Both the position numbers and the translations under genes were made by a program. The notes beneath the pieces were generated by a model. It did not search any database and had not been told where the DNA came from. It saw only the letters and a program-made list of their open reading frames with translations. From NCBI GenBank assembly GCA_964391885.1, contig CAYMNU010000038.1, positions 1 through 12,543 of the forward strand: 12,543 nucleotides of DNA, read 5' to 3'. Below, in pieces: positions 6,398 through 12,543 of the stretch. Source of the stretch: CAYMNU01 sp964391885 (GTDB taxonomy: Archaea; Altiarchaeota; Altiarchaeia; JAFGQM01). Position 1 is the first letter of the stretch. Each line of letters opens with the position of its first letter.

Positions 6398-6408
6398 GCT
6401 TATTTATG
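6398..6408. promoter_or_regulatory. TATA-like box upstream of the unknown 353-residue gene
   Basis: In the 47 bp divergent spacer, gcttatttatg is centred 26 bp before the ATG at 6429, which predicts a leaderless mRNA. The same A/T core read on the minus strand (CATAAATAAGC) lies only 22 bp before the dph6 ATG. It may serve both directions or only the plus strand. A GGAG on the minus strand ends 11 bases before the dph6 ATG, too far for a clear Shine-Dalgarno site. Confidence 0.5.
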
Positions 6409-6428
6409 CCTTTGCGGGTAAAAACTAT

Positions 6429-7490
6429 ATGCCGAAATCCAAGAGGAGCCGAGCCAAAGACAGACAGCACGTTTGGAGATATACCCCCGATCCCTTGCTT
6501 TATACTCTAAAGAATCCAAGCACGCATAAGATAAGGTCCATAAAGAGGAACCTCGGTTCAGTGCCGCTTTTAGACGGCAGGCTTGCACCCGAAGCAAGAG
6601 ATCTTATCCATCCGTCTATACGTGAAAGGATACCCTCTGGCTCTACCCGGCGGAAGCTTGCATCCACTGGACGCTCCCTCTCTGCTGCCGAAGAGGTGCT
6701 GGGTATGGATATCAAAAAATTGCATCATTTGCCTGCAACAATCGACGCATCGGATTTCTTTGGCTCAAAGAGAAAAAATGGTGGCATATATCCTATCCGC
6801 ATAACCTTTAGGGGCCATCCTGAGGCAAAGGCTCTTGGGGCAAAGCTAGTGTCTACAGTCTATGTGTCACCCCTGTCACGGGAGAAATATATGGTGGTGG
6901 CATATGGAACACAGGGCTCTACGAAGCTTGCCGAACTGCCTAAAGGAAGTAGGATACATAGGTTTTATGACTACGGCATGCCGACACAGGCCCTTGCACT
7001 GACTACGAGCCTTCTCGCAGCTAGGCATAAAGGGAAACCGCCCCGGTTTTTTGTAATGGGCAAAGAGTTGACGGAGATGCGCAGGGGAATCAATAGGCCC
7101 GAGGTAAAGGCTCAGGTCGAAGTGGTGTCTAATGCGGATTATCTCCCTGAGGTCCAGCGCACGGCATTGAAGGAACTAGATAGGGACTGGGACAAGGTTC
7201 CGGATTCCGAGAAGCAGAGTATAATAAACTCCACGATACCCTGGCATCGCCTGCTTGGAATACCCTGGCACGTTATAGACAAGAATTATCATGAAATACC
7301 AAAAAACTTTGGCGCCAGCGAGCTCCCCATAGGTTCCGTAGCATCCCAAGCAGTGTTAAGAGAGCTTGCGAAGTCAGATCCTGCAGACGTACATTTTGAA
7401 TCGGCCCATCTTCCGGTGCATGAGATAGATCCCACTAAAATCAAGCCGATGCTGAAGTTTCTAAAGAAAGCCCCGCCTAGAGCTAAATAA
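6429..7490 (+). CDS. Uncharacterised basic 353-residue protein
   Basis: I do not recognise this protein. It has no signal peptide or membrane helix, so it is probably cytoplasmic. The N-terminus is very basic (MPKSKRSRAKDRQHVWR), and Lys/Arg are frequent up to about residue 120. A core with predicted strands follows (about 121-210: IYPIRITFRGHP, STVYVSPL, YMVVAYGTQGS, RFFVMGKEL). The C-terminal part (about 230-353) includes two close IPWH copies (270-273 and 278-281). Basic charge and conserved-looking His, Trp and aromatic residues suggest RNA or DNA binding, but this is inference. The ATG at 6429 lies 26 bp after a TATA-like box. The stop is 1 bp from the converging proS stop. Codon use is not obviously foreign, and the intact length argues for a real gene. 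Confidence 0.75.
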   Translation: MPKSKRSRAKDRQHVWRYTPDPLLYTLKNPSTHKIRSIKRNLGSVPLLDGRLAPEARDLIHPSIRERIPSGSTRRKLASTGRSLSAAEEVLGMDIKKLHHLPATIDASDFFGSKRKNGGIYPIRITFRGHPEAKALGAKLVSTVYVSPLSREKYMVVAYGTQGSTKLAELPKGSRIHRFYDYGMPTQALALTTSLLAARHKGKPPRFFVMGKELTEMRRGINRPEVKAQVEVVSNADYLPEVQRTALKELDRDWDKVPDSEKQSIINSTIPWHRLLGIPWHVIDKNYHEIPKNFGASELPIGSVASQAVLRELAKSDPADVHFESAHLPVHEIDPTKIKPMLKFLKKAPPRAK

Positions 7491-7491
7491 G

Positions 7492-8958
7492 CTAATAGGC
7501 CTTTGCAATATATACGATGGCCTTTGCAACTTTCCCGCATATGGGGCAGACATCGCTCTCATCTGGTTTTTCGCTTAGTGGGTATAGCGTGCCTCTAACC
7601 TCCCCTCCTGTTTTTTCCTTTAAGCTTTCATCGCAAGCCTTACCTTCCGGCCCCACTGTACAGAAGGGGGTTTTTGCAATTTGGCCCGATGCGACTATAC
7701 TAGATATTTGCTCTATGGTACTCGCCCCCTTGATGCTCTCCTTTAGATGGATGGCGCTGGCTTTCATAAGCTGATCATCAAGCGACTTTGCCGCCTTCTC
7801 AACCTCTGCGAGCAAATCCTTTTGTTCTATTGCATTCTTCTCATTTGCTATTCTTGATGCCAATACAAGCTTCCCGGACTCGACATCCCGGGGCCCTATC
7901 TCAATTCTTAGCGGCGCTCCCATAAGCTCCCAATAATAATGCTTCTCGCCCGCCCGTTTGTCTGATGTGTCCACTTTGACAACAAAGCCGGCGTTTTCGA
8001 GCATGAGCCTCATGCGCTCGCATGCATCCAATACTGGCTTCTCTTTGCCCTTGAAGAGTATTGGTATAATCACTATCTGCACAGGCGCCAAGCCAAAAGG
8101 CAAAACCAGGCCCTTATCATCGCCGTGGCTCATCACCACAGCGCCTATGAGCCTAGTGCTAACGCCCCATGATGTCTGGTAGGGGTTTTTTTTCTCGTTG
8201 TTCTTGTCAAGAAATTCGATTCCAAGCGGCTTGGAAAAGTGTTGGCCGAGATTATGGGCAGTACCTGCTTGCAGTACCTTCCCATCTGGCATAAGCGTCT
8301 CTAGCGAGATAGTTTCTTCGGCACCCGCAAACTTATCCCATTCCGGCCTCTTTACAAAAAAAGCAGCAATCTTTAGCCTCTCTTCAATAAGCCGCTTGTA
8401 GATGCCAAGGGCATCATTGACGTTTTTTTCAGCCTCCTCTGCGCTGGCGAATGCAGTGTGACCCTCTTGCCAGAGAAATTCCCTACCCCTTATGAAGGGC
8501 TTTGTCATCTTGGTCTCCCAGCGAACGATGTTGCACCACTGGTTGACCTGCATGGGCAAATCATGGTAGCTCCTTATCCAGAGCGAGAACATGCGGTTTA
8601 TTATCATCTCGCTTGTGGGCCTAATGGCTAGCCTGTCGCCCAGGGGCTCATCCCCTCCATGCGTCACCCAGGCGACCTCTGGCACAAAGCCGTCAAAGTG
8701 CTCCGCCTCTTCCCTAAGCAGTGACTCAGGTATAACAAGCGGAAAATAAGCGTTCTTTGCGCCCATGCGCGCGAATTCCGGGTTGAGGAAGTCCTGTATC
8801 CTTTCCCAGATGGCATAAGCATTGGGCATAACAACATCAAACCCTTTCACCGGCGAGCGCTGGTCCATGAGCTTCGCCCTGCGCACCAGTTCGACATACC
8901 ACTCGCTGAAATTCTTTTCCTTGGAAATATTGAAGAGGTCTTTGTCTGCCATTGCCAT
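7492..8958 (-). CDS. proS: Prolyl-tRNA synthetase, archaeal/eukaryotic type
   Basis: The enzyme charges tRNA-Pro in the cytoplasm. From the ATG at 8958 it has 488 residues: class II core with motif 1 around 42-75; motif 2 (RWE at 146-148, then PFIRGREFLWQEGHTAF at 154-170); motif 3 (MSHGDDKGLVLPFGLAP, 276-292); the HGTP anticodon-binding domain (about 293-400); and a C-terminal zinc-type domain with C433, C442, C471 and C474. It ends in the terminal Tyr of this subclass and lacks the bacterial insertion domain. The frame reaches a TTG at 8985, but those nine residues look non-coding. ATG 8952 (MADKDLF) lies 26 bp after a TATA-like ttaaaa (8976-8981) and may be the true leaderless start. The stop faces the unknown gene's stop across 1 bp. 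Confidence 0.96.
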   Translation of the reverse strand: MAMADKDLFNISKEKNFSEWYVELVRRAKLMDQRSPVKGFDVVMPNAYAIWERIQDFLNPEFARMGAKNAYFPLVIPESLLREEAEHFDGFVPEVAWVTHGGDEPLGDRLAIRPTSEMIINRMFSLWIRSYHDLPMQVNQWCNIVRWETKMTKPFIRGREFLWQEGHTAFASAEEAEKNVNDALGIYKRLIEERLKIAAFFVKRPEWDKFAGAEETISLETLMPDGKVLQAGTAHNLGQHFSKPLGIEFLDKNNEKKNPYQTSWGVSTRLIGAVVMSHGDDKGLVLPFGLAPVQIVIIPILFKGKEKPVLDACERMRLMLENAGFVVKVDTSDKRAGEKHYYWELMGAPLRIEIGPRDVESGKLVLASRIANEKNAIEQKDLLAEVEKAAKSLDDQLMKASAIHLKESIKGASTIEQISSIVASGQIAKTPFCTVGPEGKACDESLKEKTGGEVRGTLYPLSEKPDESDVCPICGKVAKAIVYIAKAY

Positions 8959-9011
8959 ATTTACATCTTTTACGATTAAAACCAAATCCCCTTCAAAAAC
9001 CTTTTTCTAAG

Positions 9012-9938
9012 ATGAATTTCAAAACTAGCGCAATGTTTGATATTATTATAATCGGCGCCGGCCCCGCGGGTTTGAGTGCATGCCAGCGAGCAAAGGAGCA
9101 GGGTTTAAACTACATATGTTTCGAAAAAGACCATGTTGCGAGTACTTTGCTTACATACCCCCACGGCAAGGATATCCATTACTACCCCGCGAATGTCGAA
9201 GTCATCGGCAAGCTTCCTCTCCCGGAGGGTAAAGCTGAAGATACCCTAAAGGCTTGGCAGGAGTTTGCAAAAGATTACAATATCAAAGAATACGAAGAAA
9301 CTACAGATATAAAAAAAGAAGGTGGGATTTTTAAAATCACCACTCCCAAAGGCTCTTACGACTCAAAATTCGTCCTCCTTGCAATTGGCGTCCAAGGCAG
9401 CCTCAGGAAACTTGAAATAGATTGCGATGACCTTTCTAAAATCATTTATCGCATACCCGAGCCTGCAGCATACCGAGGCAAGAAAGTCATCGTAGTCGGC
9501 GGCGGCGACACTGCCATCGAGCATGCCATACTCTTGAAAGAAGCGGGTGCTGATGTGACCCTGTCCTACCGGAAGCCGGAATTCTTCAGGCTCAAGGATG
9601 TCAACCAGAAGGCCATCGCCGAAAGCGGCATTCCGCTTGTCTTCAACTCTAATGTCAAGTGTCTTAAAGGAAGAGAAGCAGTCCTGGATGTCAATGGCAG
9701 CGAAGAAAGTTGTCCGGCAGATTGTCTCGCAGTGTTTGCAGGTACAATACCCGCGACGGATTTCCTCACTAAGATAGGCCTCAAGCTCGAGAACAATAAG
9801 CCAGGATACGATGAAAAGTTCGAATCCCGTGACATTCCCGGGCTCTTCATAGCGGGCGATTTGACAAAACAGCCGCTCATAAAGCCGGCCATAAACCACG
9901 GGGTGCTGATAGTGGACGAGATTAAGAAGAGGCTCTAG
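9012..9938 (+). CDS. YpdA-like FAD/NAD(P)-dependent oxidoreductase lacking the TrxR CxxC
   Basis: This is a 308-residue two-dinucleotide-binding-domain flavoprotein of the thioredoxin-reductase superfamily. The FAD site is IIIGAGPAGLSA (12-23), the NAD(P) site is VVGGGDTAIEHA (161-172), and the second FAD motif is GLFIAGD (277-283). In thioredoxin reductase a CxxC lies just before the second GxGxxG; here that position (about 135-158) has only C138. The N-terminal pattern FEKDHVASTLLTYP recalls YpdA, the bacillithiol disulfide reductase family, which also lacks CxxC. Substrate is unknown; a low-molecular-weight disulfide, or ferredoxin as in TrxR-like ferredoxin-NADP reductases, is possible. 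ATG 9033 (MFDIIIIGAG, 301 residues) is an equally plausible start; the frame upstream of 9012 overlaps proS. The stop shares CTAG with the PIN gene. Confidence 0.85.
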   Translation: MNFKTSAMFDIIIIGAGPAGLSACQRAKEQGLNYICFEKDHVASTLLTYPHGKDIHYYPANVEVIGKLPLPEGKAEDTLKAWQEFAKDYNIKEYEETTDIKKEGGIFKITTPKGSYDSKFVLLAIGVQGSLRKLEIDCDDLSKIIYRIPEPAAYRGKKVIVVGGGDTAIEHAILLKEAGADVTLSYRKPEFFRLKDVNQKAIAESGIPLVFNSNVKCLKGREAVLDVNGSEESCPADCLAVFAGTIPATDFLTKIGLKLENNKPGYDEKFESRDIPGLFIAGDLTKQPLIKPAINHGVLIVDEIKKRL

Positions 9939-10342
9939 ATTCCAAGTTCTTCCATAAGCTCCTTTGTGTTGTAAACCTGCACTCTATCCTGCTTCTTCAA
10001 TGCCTTGTCGTTTGACCATATTGGCGCTGCCATGAGAACGGCTGCGGCAAAATAATAGGTATCCTTTGAATCGGGCGAAATCTTCCCGGCAATATCCATG
10101 AATGCTAACAGTTGCGTCTCCCCGATTATATTGATTCGCCTTTTGAATACCCCCAGCGCGTCGTCAAATCTTCCGGGCTTCTTATTGGCTTTCTTCAAAA
10201 GCAGAGATCGATATTTCTCTAGTTCATCGAAGATGAAGAAGGGCGCAAAGAGTTCTAAACCGTCAGATACTATCAAGTTGGCGCTAATGCTGTCCTTAAT
10301 CAAGGCGGAGAAGAGGACATTTGCGTCTATCACCAGTCTCAT
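9935..10342 (-). CDS. vapC: PIN-domain ribonuclease, VapC-like toxin
   Basis: The 135 residues carry the PIN acidic constellation: D6 in LVIDANVLFS, E40 in IFDELEKY, D91/D94 in SPDSKDTYY, and D112 in WSNDKAL. These coordinate Mg2+/Mn2+ in a single-strand-specific ribonuclease; VapC toxins typically cut tRNA or rRNA. The start overlaps the end of the upstream RHH gene as ATGA (10339-10342), the usual arrangement of an antitoxin-toxin operon. The 3' end shares the palindrome CTAG (9935-9938) with the converging FAD reductase, so each gene's stop codon uses three of these four bases. All active-site residues seem present, so the toxin is probably functional. Confidence 0.87.
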   Translation of the reverse strand: MRLVIDANVLFSALIKDSISANLIVSDGLELFAPFFIFDELEKYRSLLLKKANKKPGRFDDALGVFKRRINIIGETQLLAFMDIAGKISPDSKDTYYFAAAVLMAAPIWSNDKALKKQDRVQVYNTKELMEELGI

Positions 10343-10566
10343 TCGATTAAACAGTATCTTTTCGCTGCTGCTTCATTAACTCTCTTCCCTAGCTCCATAG
10401 CATCTTCTTCGGTGAGCGTGCTGTCTTTGCTGAACTCCCTGAGTATCTTGAGGTCTCGTATCCTTCTGGCAAAGGCTTGTCTAGCGGCCTCTGACCAGTT
10501 CATTTCTGGGAACTCGTTCATCTCGCCCTTCAGTTTGTCAGGTATAGCCAGCGTCATTGTTGCCAT
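10339..10566 (-). CDS. vapB: Ribbon-helix-helix VapB-like antitoxin
   Basis: This 75-residue protein starts with the short strand and helix of an RHH domain (TMTLAIPDKLKGEMNEFP then NWSEAARQAFARRI), matching archaeal VapB-like antitoxins. The remaining 35 residues are acidic and helical and should wrap the partner PIN nuclease. RHH dimers usually bind an operator in their own promoter, so autoregulation is likely. The ATG at 10566 is preferred over ATG 10557 because a strong TATA-like box is centred about 25 bp upstream of it. The stop overlaps the toxin start by 4 bp. It sits 44 bp downstream of sufS on the same strand but has its own promoter. Confidence 0.87.
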   Translation of the reverse strand: MATMTLAIPDKLKGEMNEFPEMNWSEAARQAFARRIRDLKILREFSKDSTLTEEDAMELGKRVNEAAAKRYCLIE

Positions 10567-10584
10567 ATGTATATTATGTGTAGT

Positions 10585-10597
10585 TATTTAAAAATAC
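10585..10597 (-). promoter_or_regulatory. TATA-like box of the vapBC-like operon
   Basis: Read on the minus strand, TATTTTTAAATA is centred about 25 bp before the antitoxin ATG at 10566, which predicts a leaderless message. Short A/T inverted motifs between the box and the ATG (tacat...atgta around 10567-10580) could form an RHH operator. That role is inferred from family behaviour only. Confidence 0.55.
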
Positions 10598-10610
10598 ATA
10601 AATGCACTGG

Positions 10611-11792
10611 TTAGGCCAGCTTCTCGATTTTATTGATTACCTTTGTAGCGTAATCCACCTCTTCCTCTGTGTTGTACACATAAAAGCTCATCCTGGCGCA
10701 CTCGTCTATCCCCAGCCTGCACATGAGCGGCTGCGCGCAGTGCTGCCCGCTCCTTATGGCGATTCCATTCTCGTCCATAATAGTGGCCACATCTGATGCA
10801 GAGACTCCTTTAAGGTTAAAAGATATCATGCCAGCACGGTCATTAGGCCCGTAGAGCTCCGCATCCAGGCTCGCCAAGCCCTGCAATGCCCTTTTCACTA
10901 ACCCTTCCTCATGCTTCCTGATGCTTTCCATGCCCAGTTTCTCTAAATAATCAATGGCCGCAGCAAGCCCGACAGCGCTCCCTACATTGGGTGTGCCTGC
11001 CTCGAACCTCTCAGGCGGTTTCAGGAATTCAAGCCCTCCGCAGCTCTTTGACACCATGCCCCCCCCAAACAGAGAGGGTTCTAGTCCTTCCATCATATCC
11101 TTCCTGCCGTAGAGGACGCCTATGCCCATGGGGGCAAGCATCTTGTGGCCTGAGAAAACCATGAAGTCGCAGTCCAGCTTTTTCACATTCAGCGGCATAT
11201 GAGGTGCGCTCTGGGCGGCATCCAGCATGAAGGCTGCCCCTGACTCATGCGCCAGCTTTGCCATCTCAGCAGCGGGGTTTATAGTACCTAAGACATTGGA
11301 AACGTGGGTGACGGATGCAAGAGACGCACCTTGAATTTCTCTGGCATATTGTTCCATGCCCAGCTTCCAGTTTCTGACATCGACAAGCCCCACGCTGCAG
11401 CCCGTCCGCCTGGCGAGAGCTGCCAAGGGCACATAGCTGCTGTGGTGTTCCATCACGCTTGTGACGACCTTGCTGCACTTATCTAACTTGCATTCAAAAC
11501 CTCGGGCGACCATGTTCAGGCCAGCGGTCGAGCCGCTTGTGAATACTATCTCCTCGGGCTTTGCGTTTATGAAAGAGGCCACCTTCTTGCGTGCAACTTC
11601 ATAAGCCTCACCAGCCTCCCTTCCAAGAGTATGCTCGCCCCTGCCCACATTTCCGCAGTGGTTCTCATAAAAATCCCTGACTGCATCCAGGACCTGCACA
11701 GGCTTTTGGGTTGTCGCGGCGTTGTCCAGATAAATTAGCGGCTTTCCGTTGACCTTCCTCTTAAGAATCGGGAAATCGCTTCGAACATCCAT
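10611..11792 (-). CDS. sufS: SufS/CsdA-type cysteine desulfurase
   Basis: This PLP enzyme (class V aminotransferase fold) removes sulfur from cysteine and passes it as persulfide to Fe-S cluster assembly, or to tRNA thiolation. The 393 residues are slightly shorter than typical SufS. Visible features: IYLDNAATTQKP at the N-terminus; the cofactor-stacking His in VMEHHSSYVPL (114-124); D191 in MLDAAQSAPH; the Schiff-base Lys K217 in FSGHKMLAP; FEAGTPNV (263-270); and the catalytic Cys C352 in RSGQHCAQPLM, whose context is that of group II (SufS-like) enzymes. No SufBCD, SufU or SufE gene is in the window. Start ATG 11792 gives the canonical N-terminus MDVRSDFPIL. It is divergent from the UbiD-family gene across 67 bp. 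Confidence 0.92.
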   Translation of the reverse strand: MDVRSDFPILKRKVNGKPLIYLDNAATTQKPVQVLDAVRDFYENHCGNVGRGEHTLGREAGEAYEVARKKVASFINAKPEEIVFTSGSTAGLNMVARGFECKLDKCSKVVTSVMEHHSSYVPLAALARRTGCSVGLVDVRNWKLGMEQYAREIQGASLASVTHVSNVLGTINPAAEMAKLAHESGAAFMLDAAQSAPHMPLNVKKLDCDFMVFSGHKMLAPMGIGVLYGRKDMMEGLEPSLFGGGMVSKSCGGLEFLKPPERFEAGTPNVGSAVGLAAAIDYLEKLGMESIRKHEEGLVKRALQGLASLDAELYGPNDRAGMISFNLKGVSASDVATIMDENGIAIRSGQHCAQPLMCRLGIDECARMSFYVYNTEEEVDYATKVINKIEKLA

Positions 11793-11859
11793 CTCAGTTT
11801 ATCAGCTTTTATTTGGCTTTTCATAAACTAAAAGAAATCTTTTTGAAATTTATCGAAAA
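11793..11859. promoter_or_regulatory. A/T-rich divergent promoter region between sufS and the UbiD-family gene
   Basis: This 67 bp spacer is strongly A/T-rich. The plus-strand segment aactaaaaga (11826-11835) is centred about 29 bp before the ATG at 11860. On the minus strand, TTTATGAAAAG (about 11817-11827) is centred about 30 bp before the sufS ATG. Both are weaker matches than the other boxes in the window, so exact assignments are uncertain. No clear Shine-Dalgarno sequence precedes either start. Confidence 0.4.
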
Positions 11860-12543
11860 ATGGACATGCGCGCCTTTCTGGAAGGGCTTGAGGAGTCTGG
11901 GGATTTGCTGAAGCGCCGAGGCAGCGACCCTAAGGTTGAAATCGCCGACACCATATTCAAGGAAAACAAACCTATATTGTTTGAAGGGCTGGGCGACTAC
12001 AGATTAGTTTCAGGCATCTGCATGGACCGCGAGCTCATAGCGCGTTACATGGGTATAAAGAAAGAGGAGCTTCTCTTCAGGATTGCCGATGCCTTGGACA
12101 AGCCGATTGAGCCGGAAATCGTTAGTGAGGGGGCTTGCCAGGAAGAGGAAGAGGGCGAAGTCGATTTAGAAAAGATTCCAATTCTCCAGCACTATCCCAA
12201 GGATGACGGTGCTTACATCACAGCAGGATTATTCTTTGTAAAGAACGAAGACGGCTCCCAGAACGTGGCCTACCACCGCGCCAAGAGGATTGGAAAGGAC
12301 AAGCTTGTTGCAAGAATCTGCGAGCGCGACACCTTCAAGTGCATGGCTGCGAAAGGCGGCACGAGTGAGGTCGCTATTTGCCTGGGAAACACACCTTCCA
12401 TGCTCATTGCGGCATCCACCTCGCTCAAAGGCGTGGACGAGACAAAGATTGCGGGCGCTCTCGACGGCAAGCCGCTCAAGTTGGTCAGGTGCAAGACTGT
12501 GGACATAAATGTTCCTGCAGATTGCGAGATAGTGCTGGAGGGC
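11860..12543 (+). CDS. UbiD-family decarboxylase, possible anhydromevalonate phosphate decarboxylase (3' end missing)
   Basis: The frame is open from ATG 11860 to the window end (228 codons, no stop), so this is the first part of a protein expected to exceed 400 residues. UbiD-family motifs are clear: MRAFLEGLEESGDL at the N-terminus; IPILQHYPKDDGAYITAG (106-123); QNVAYHRAKRIGKDKLVARI (134-153); GVDETKIAGAL (191-201); and VPADCEIVLEG (218-228). The family uses prenylated FMN, with metal, for non-oxidative decarboxylation; the later catalytic Glu motif lies beyond the window. In archaea, UbiD homologues act as trans-anhydromevalonate 5-phosphate decarboxylase of the archaeal mevalonate route, making this the best functional guess. 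Menaquinone-type or aromatic-acid decarboxylases are alternatives. An ATG two codons downstream (11866) could also start it. Confidence 0.88.
   Translation, partial: MDMRAFLEGLEESGDLLKRRGSDPKVEIADTIFKENKPILFEGLGDYRLVSGICMDRELIARYMGIKKEELLFRIADALDKPIEPEIVSEGACQEEEEGEVDLEKIPILQHYPKDDGAYITAGLFFVKNEDGSQNVAYHRAKRIGKDKLVARICERDTFKCMAAKGGTSEVAICLGNTPSMLIAASTSLKGVDETKIAGALDGKPLKLVRCKTVDINVPADCEIVLEG

Noticed and set aside
8959..8985. TTG 8985 as the proS start
   Set aside because: A rare start codon lying upstream of the candidate TATA-like box, while two in-frame ATGs (8958 and 8952) give normal N-termini.
8952..9011. Upstream extension of the FAD reductase from ATG 8952
   Set aside because: It runs through the start region of proS and adds 20 residues unlike any flavoprotein N-terminus; the conserved IIIIGAG strand is reached from 9012 or 9033.
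9363..9899. 178-residue antisense open frame within the FAD reductase gene
   Set aside because: It lies wholly inside a gene with intact family motifs, has no recognisable domain, and has no promoter or spacer of its own.
1..12543. tRNA, rRNA, insertion sequence or phage genes
   Set aside because: All spacers are about 70 bp or shorter and A/T-rich; no cloverleaf, transposase, integrase or terminal inverted repeat was seen by eye.

Overview
The window looks like chromosomal DNA from a small-genome archaeon, most likely of the DPANN type, but I cannot place it in a phylum. Support for an archaeon comes from an Hjc-type Holliday junction resolvase, a Dph6-like diphthamide enzyme, an archaeal/eukaryotic-type prolyl-tRNA synthetase with a C-terminal zinc domain, and a UbiD-family decarboxylase of the kind archaea use in isoprenoid synthesis. 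Membrane-anchored surface proteins with dense N-glycosylation sequons fit as well. Several genes also start about 25-28 bp downstream of a TATA-like box, as archaeal leaderless transcripts do. No rRNA, tRNA, CRISPR array, insertion sequence or prophage is visible.

Layout: (1) 1-4027 holds three exported proteins, each anchored by one C-terminal membrane helix with a charged cytoplasmic tail: an N-glycosylated S-layer/adhesin-like protein cut by the window start, a Cys-rich CGDGIC-repeat protein, and a helical PepSY-like protein. hjc lies between the second and third. (2) 4063-6381 holds a TrmJ-like RNA methyltransferase, converging on a three-gene minus-strand operon (Dph6-like ligase, class I methyltransferase, membrane-anchored OB-fold protein). 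(3) 6429-9938 holds an unrecognised 353-residue basic protein, proS, and a YpdA-like FAD reductase without the thioredoxin-reductase CxxC. (4) 9935-11792 holds a VapBC-like toxin-antitoxin pair and a SufS-type cysteine desulfurase. (5) 11860 to the end holds the 5' part of a UbiD-family decarboxylase gene that runs out of the window.

The architecture is very compact. Fifteen genes switch strand ten times and no spacer exceeds about 70 bp. Of five convergent pairs, four overlap at their 3' ends (41, 24, 15 and 4 bp) and the fifth has a 1 bp gap. The five divergent spacers (35-67 bp) carry facing, closely packed TATA-like boxes. Translation (proS, trmJ, dph6), Fe-S/sulfur metabolism (sufS), redox and lipid precursor genes are mixed with cell-surface genes, so most neighbours do not form one pathway. 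I see no convincing new multi-gene defence or mobile system. The most unusual items are the uncharacterised 353-residue protein, the C-terminally shortened Dph6 fused by translational coupling to a methyltransferase, the interleaved divergent promoters, and the surface-protein cluster.
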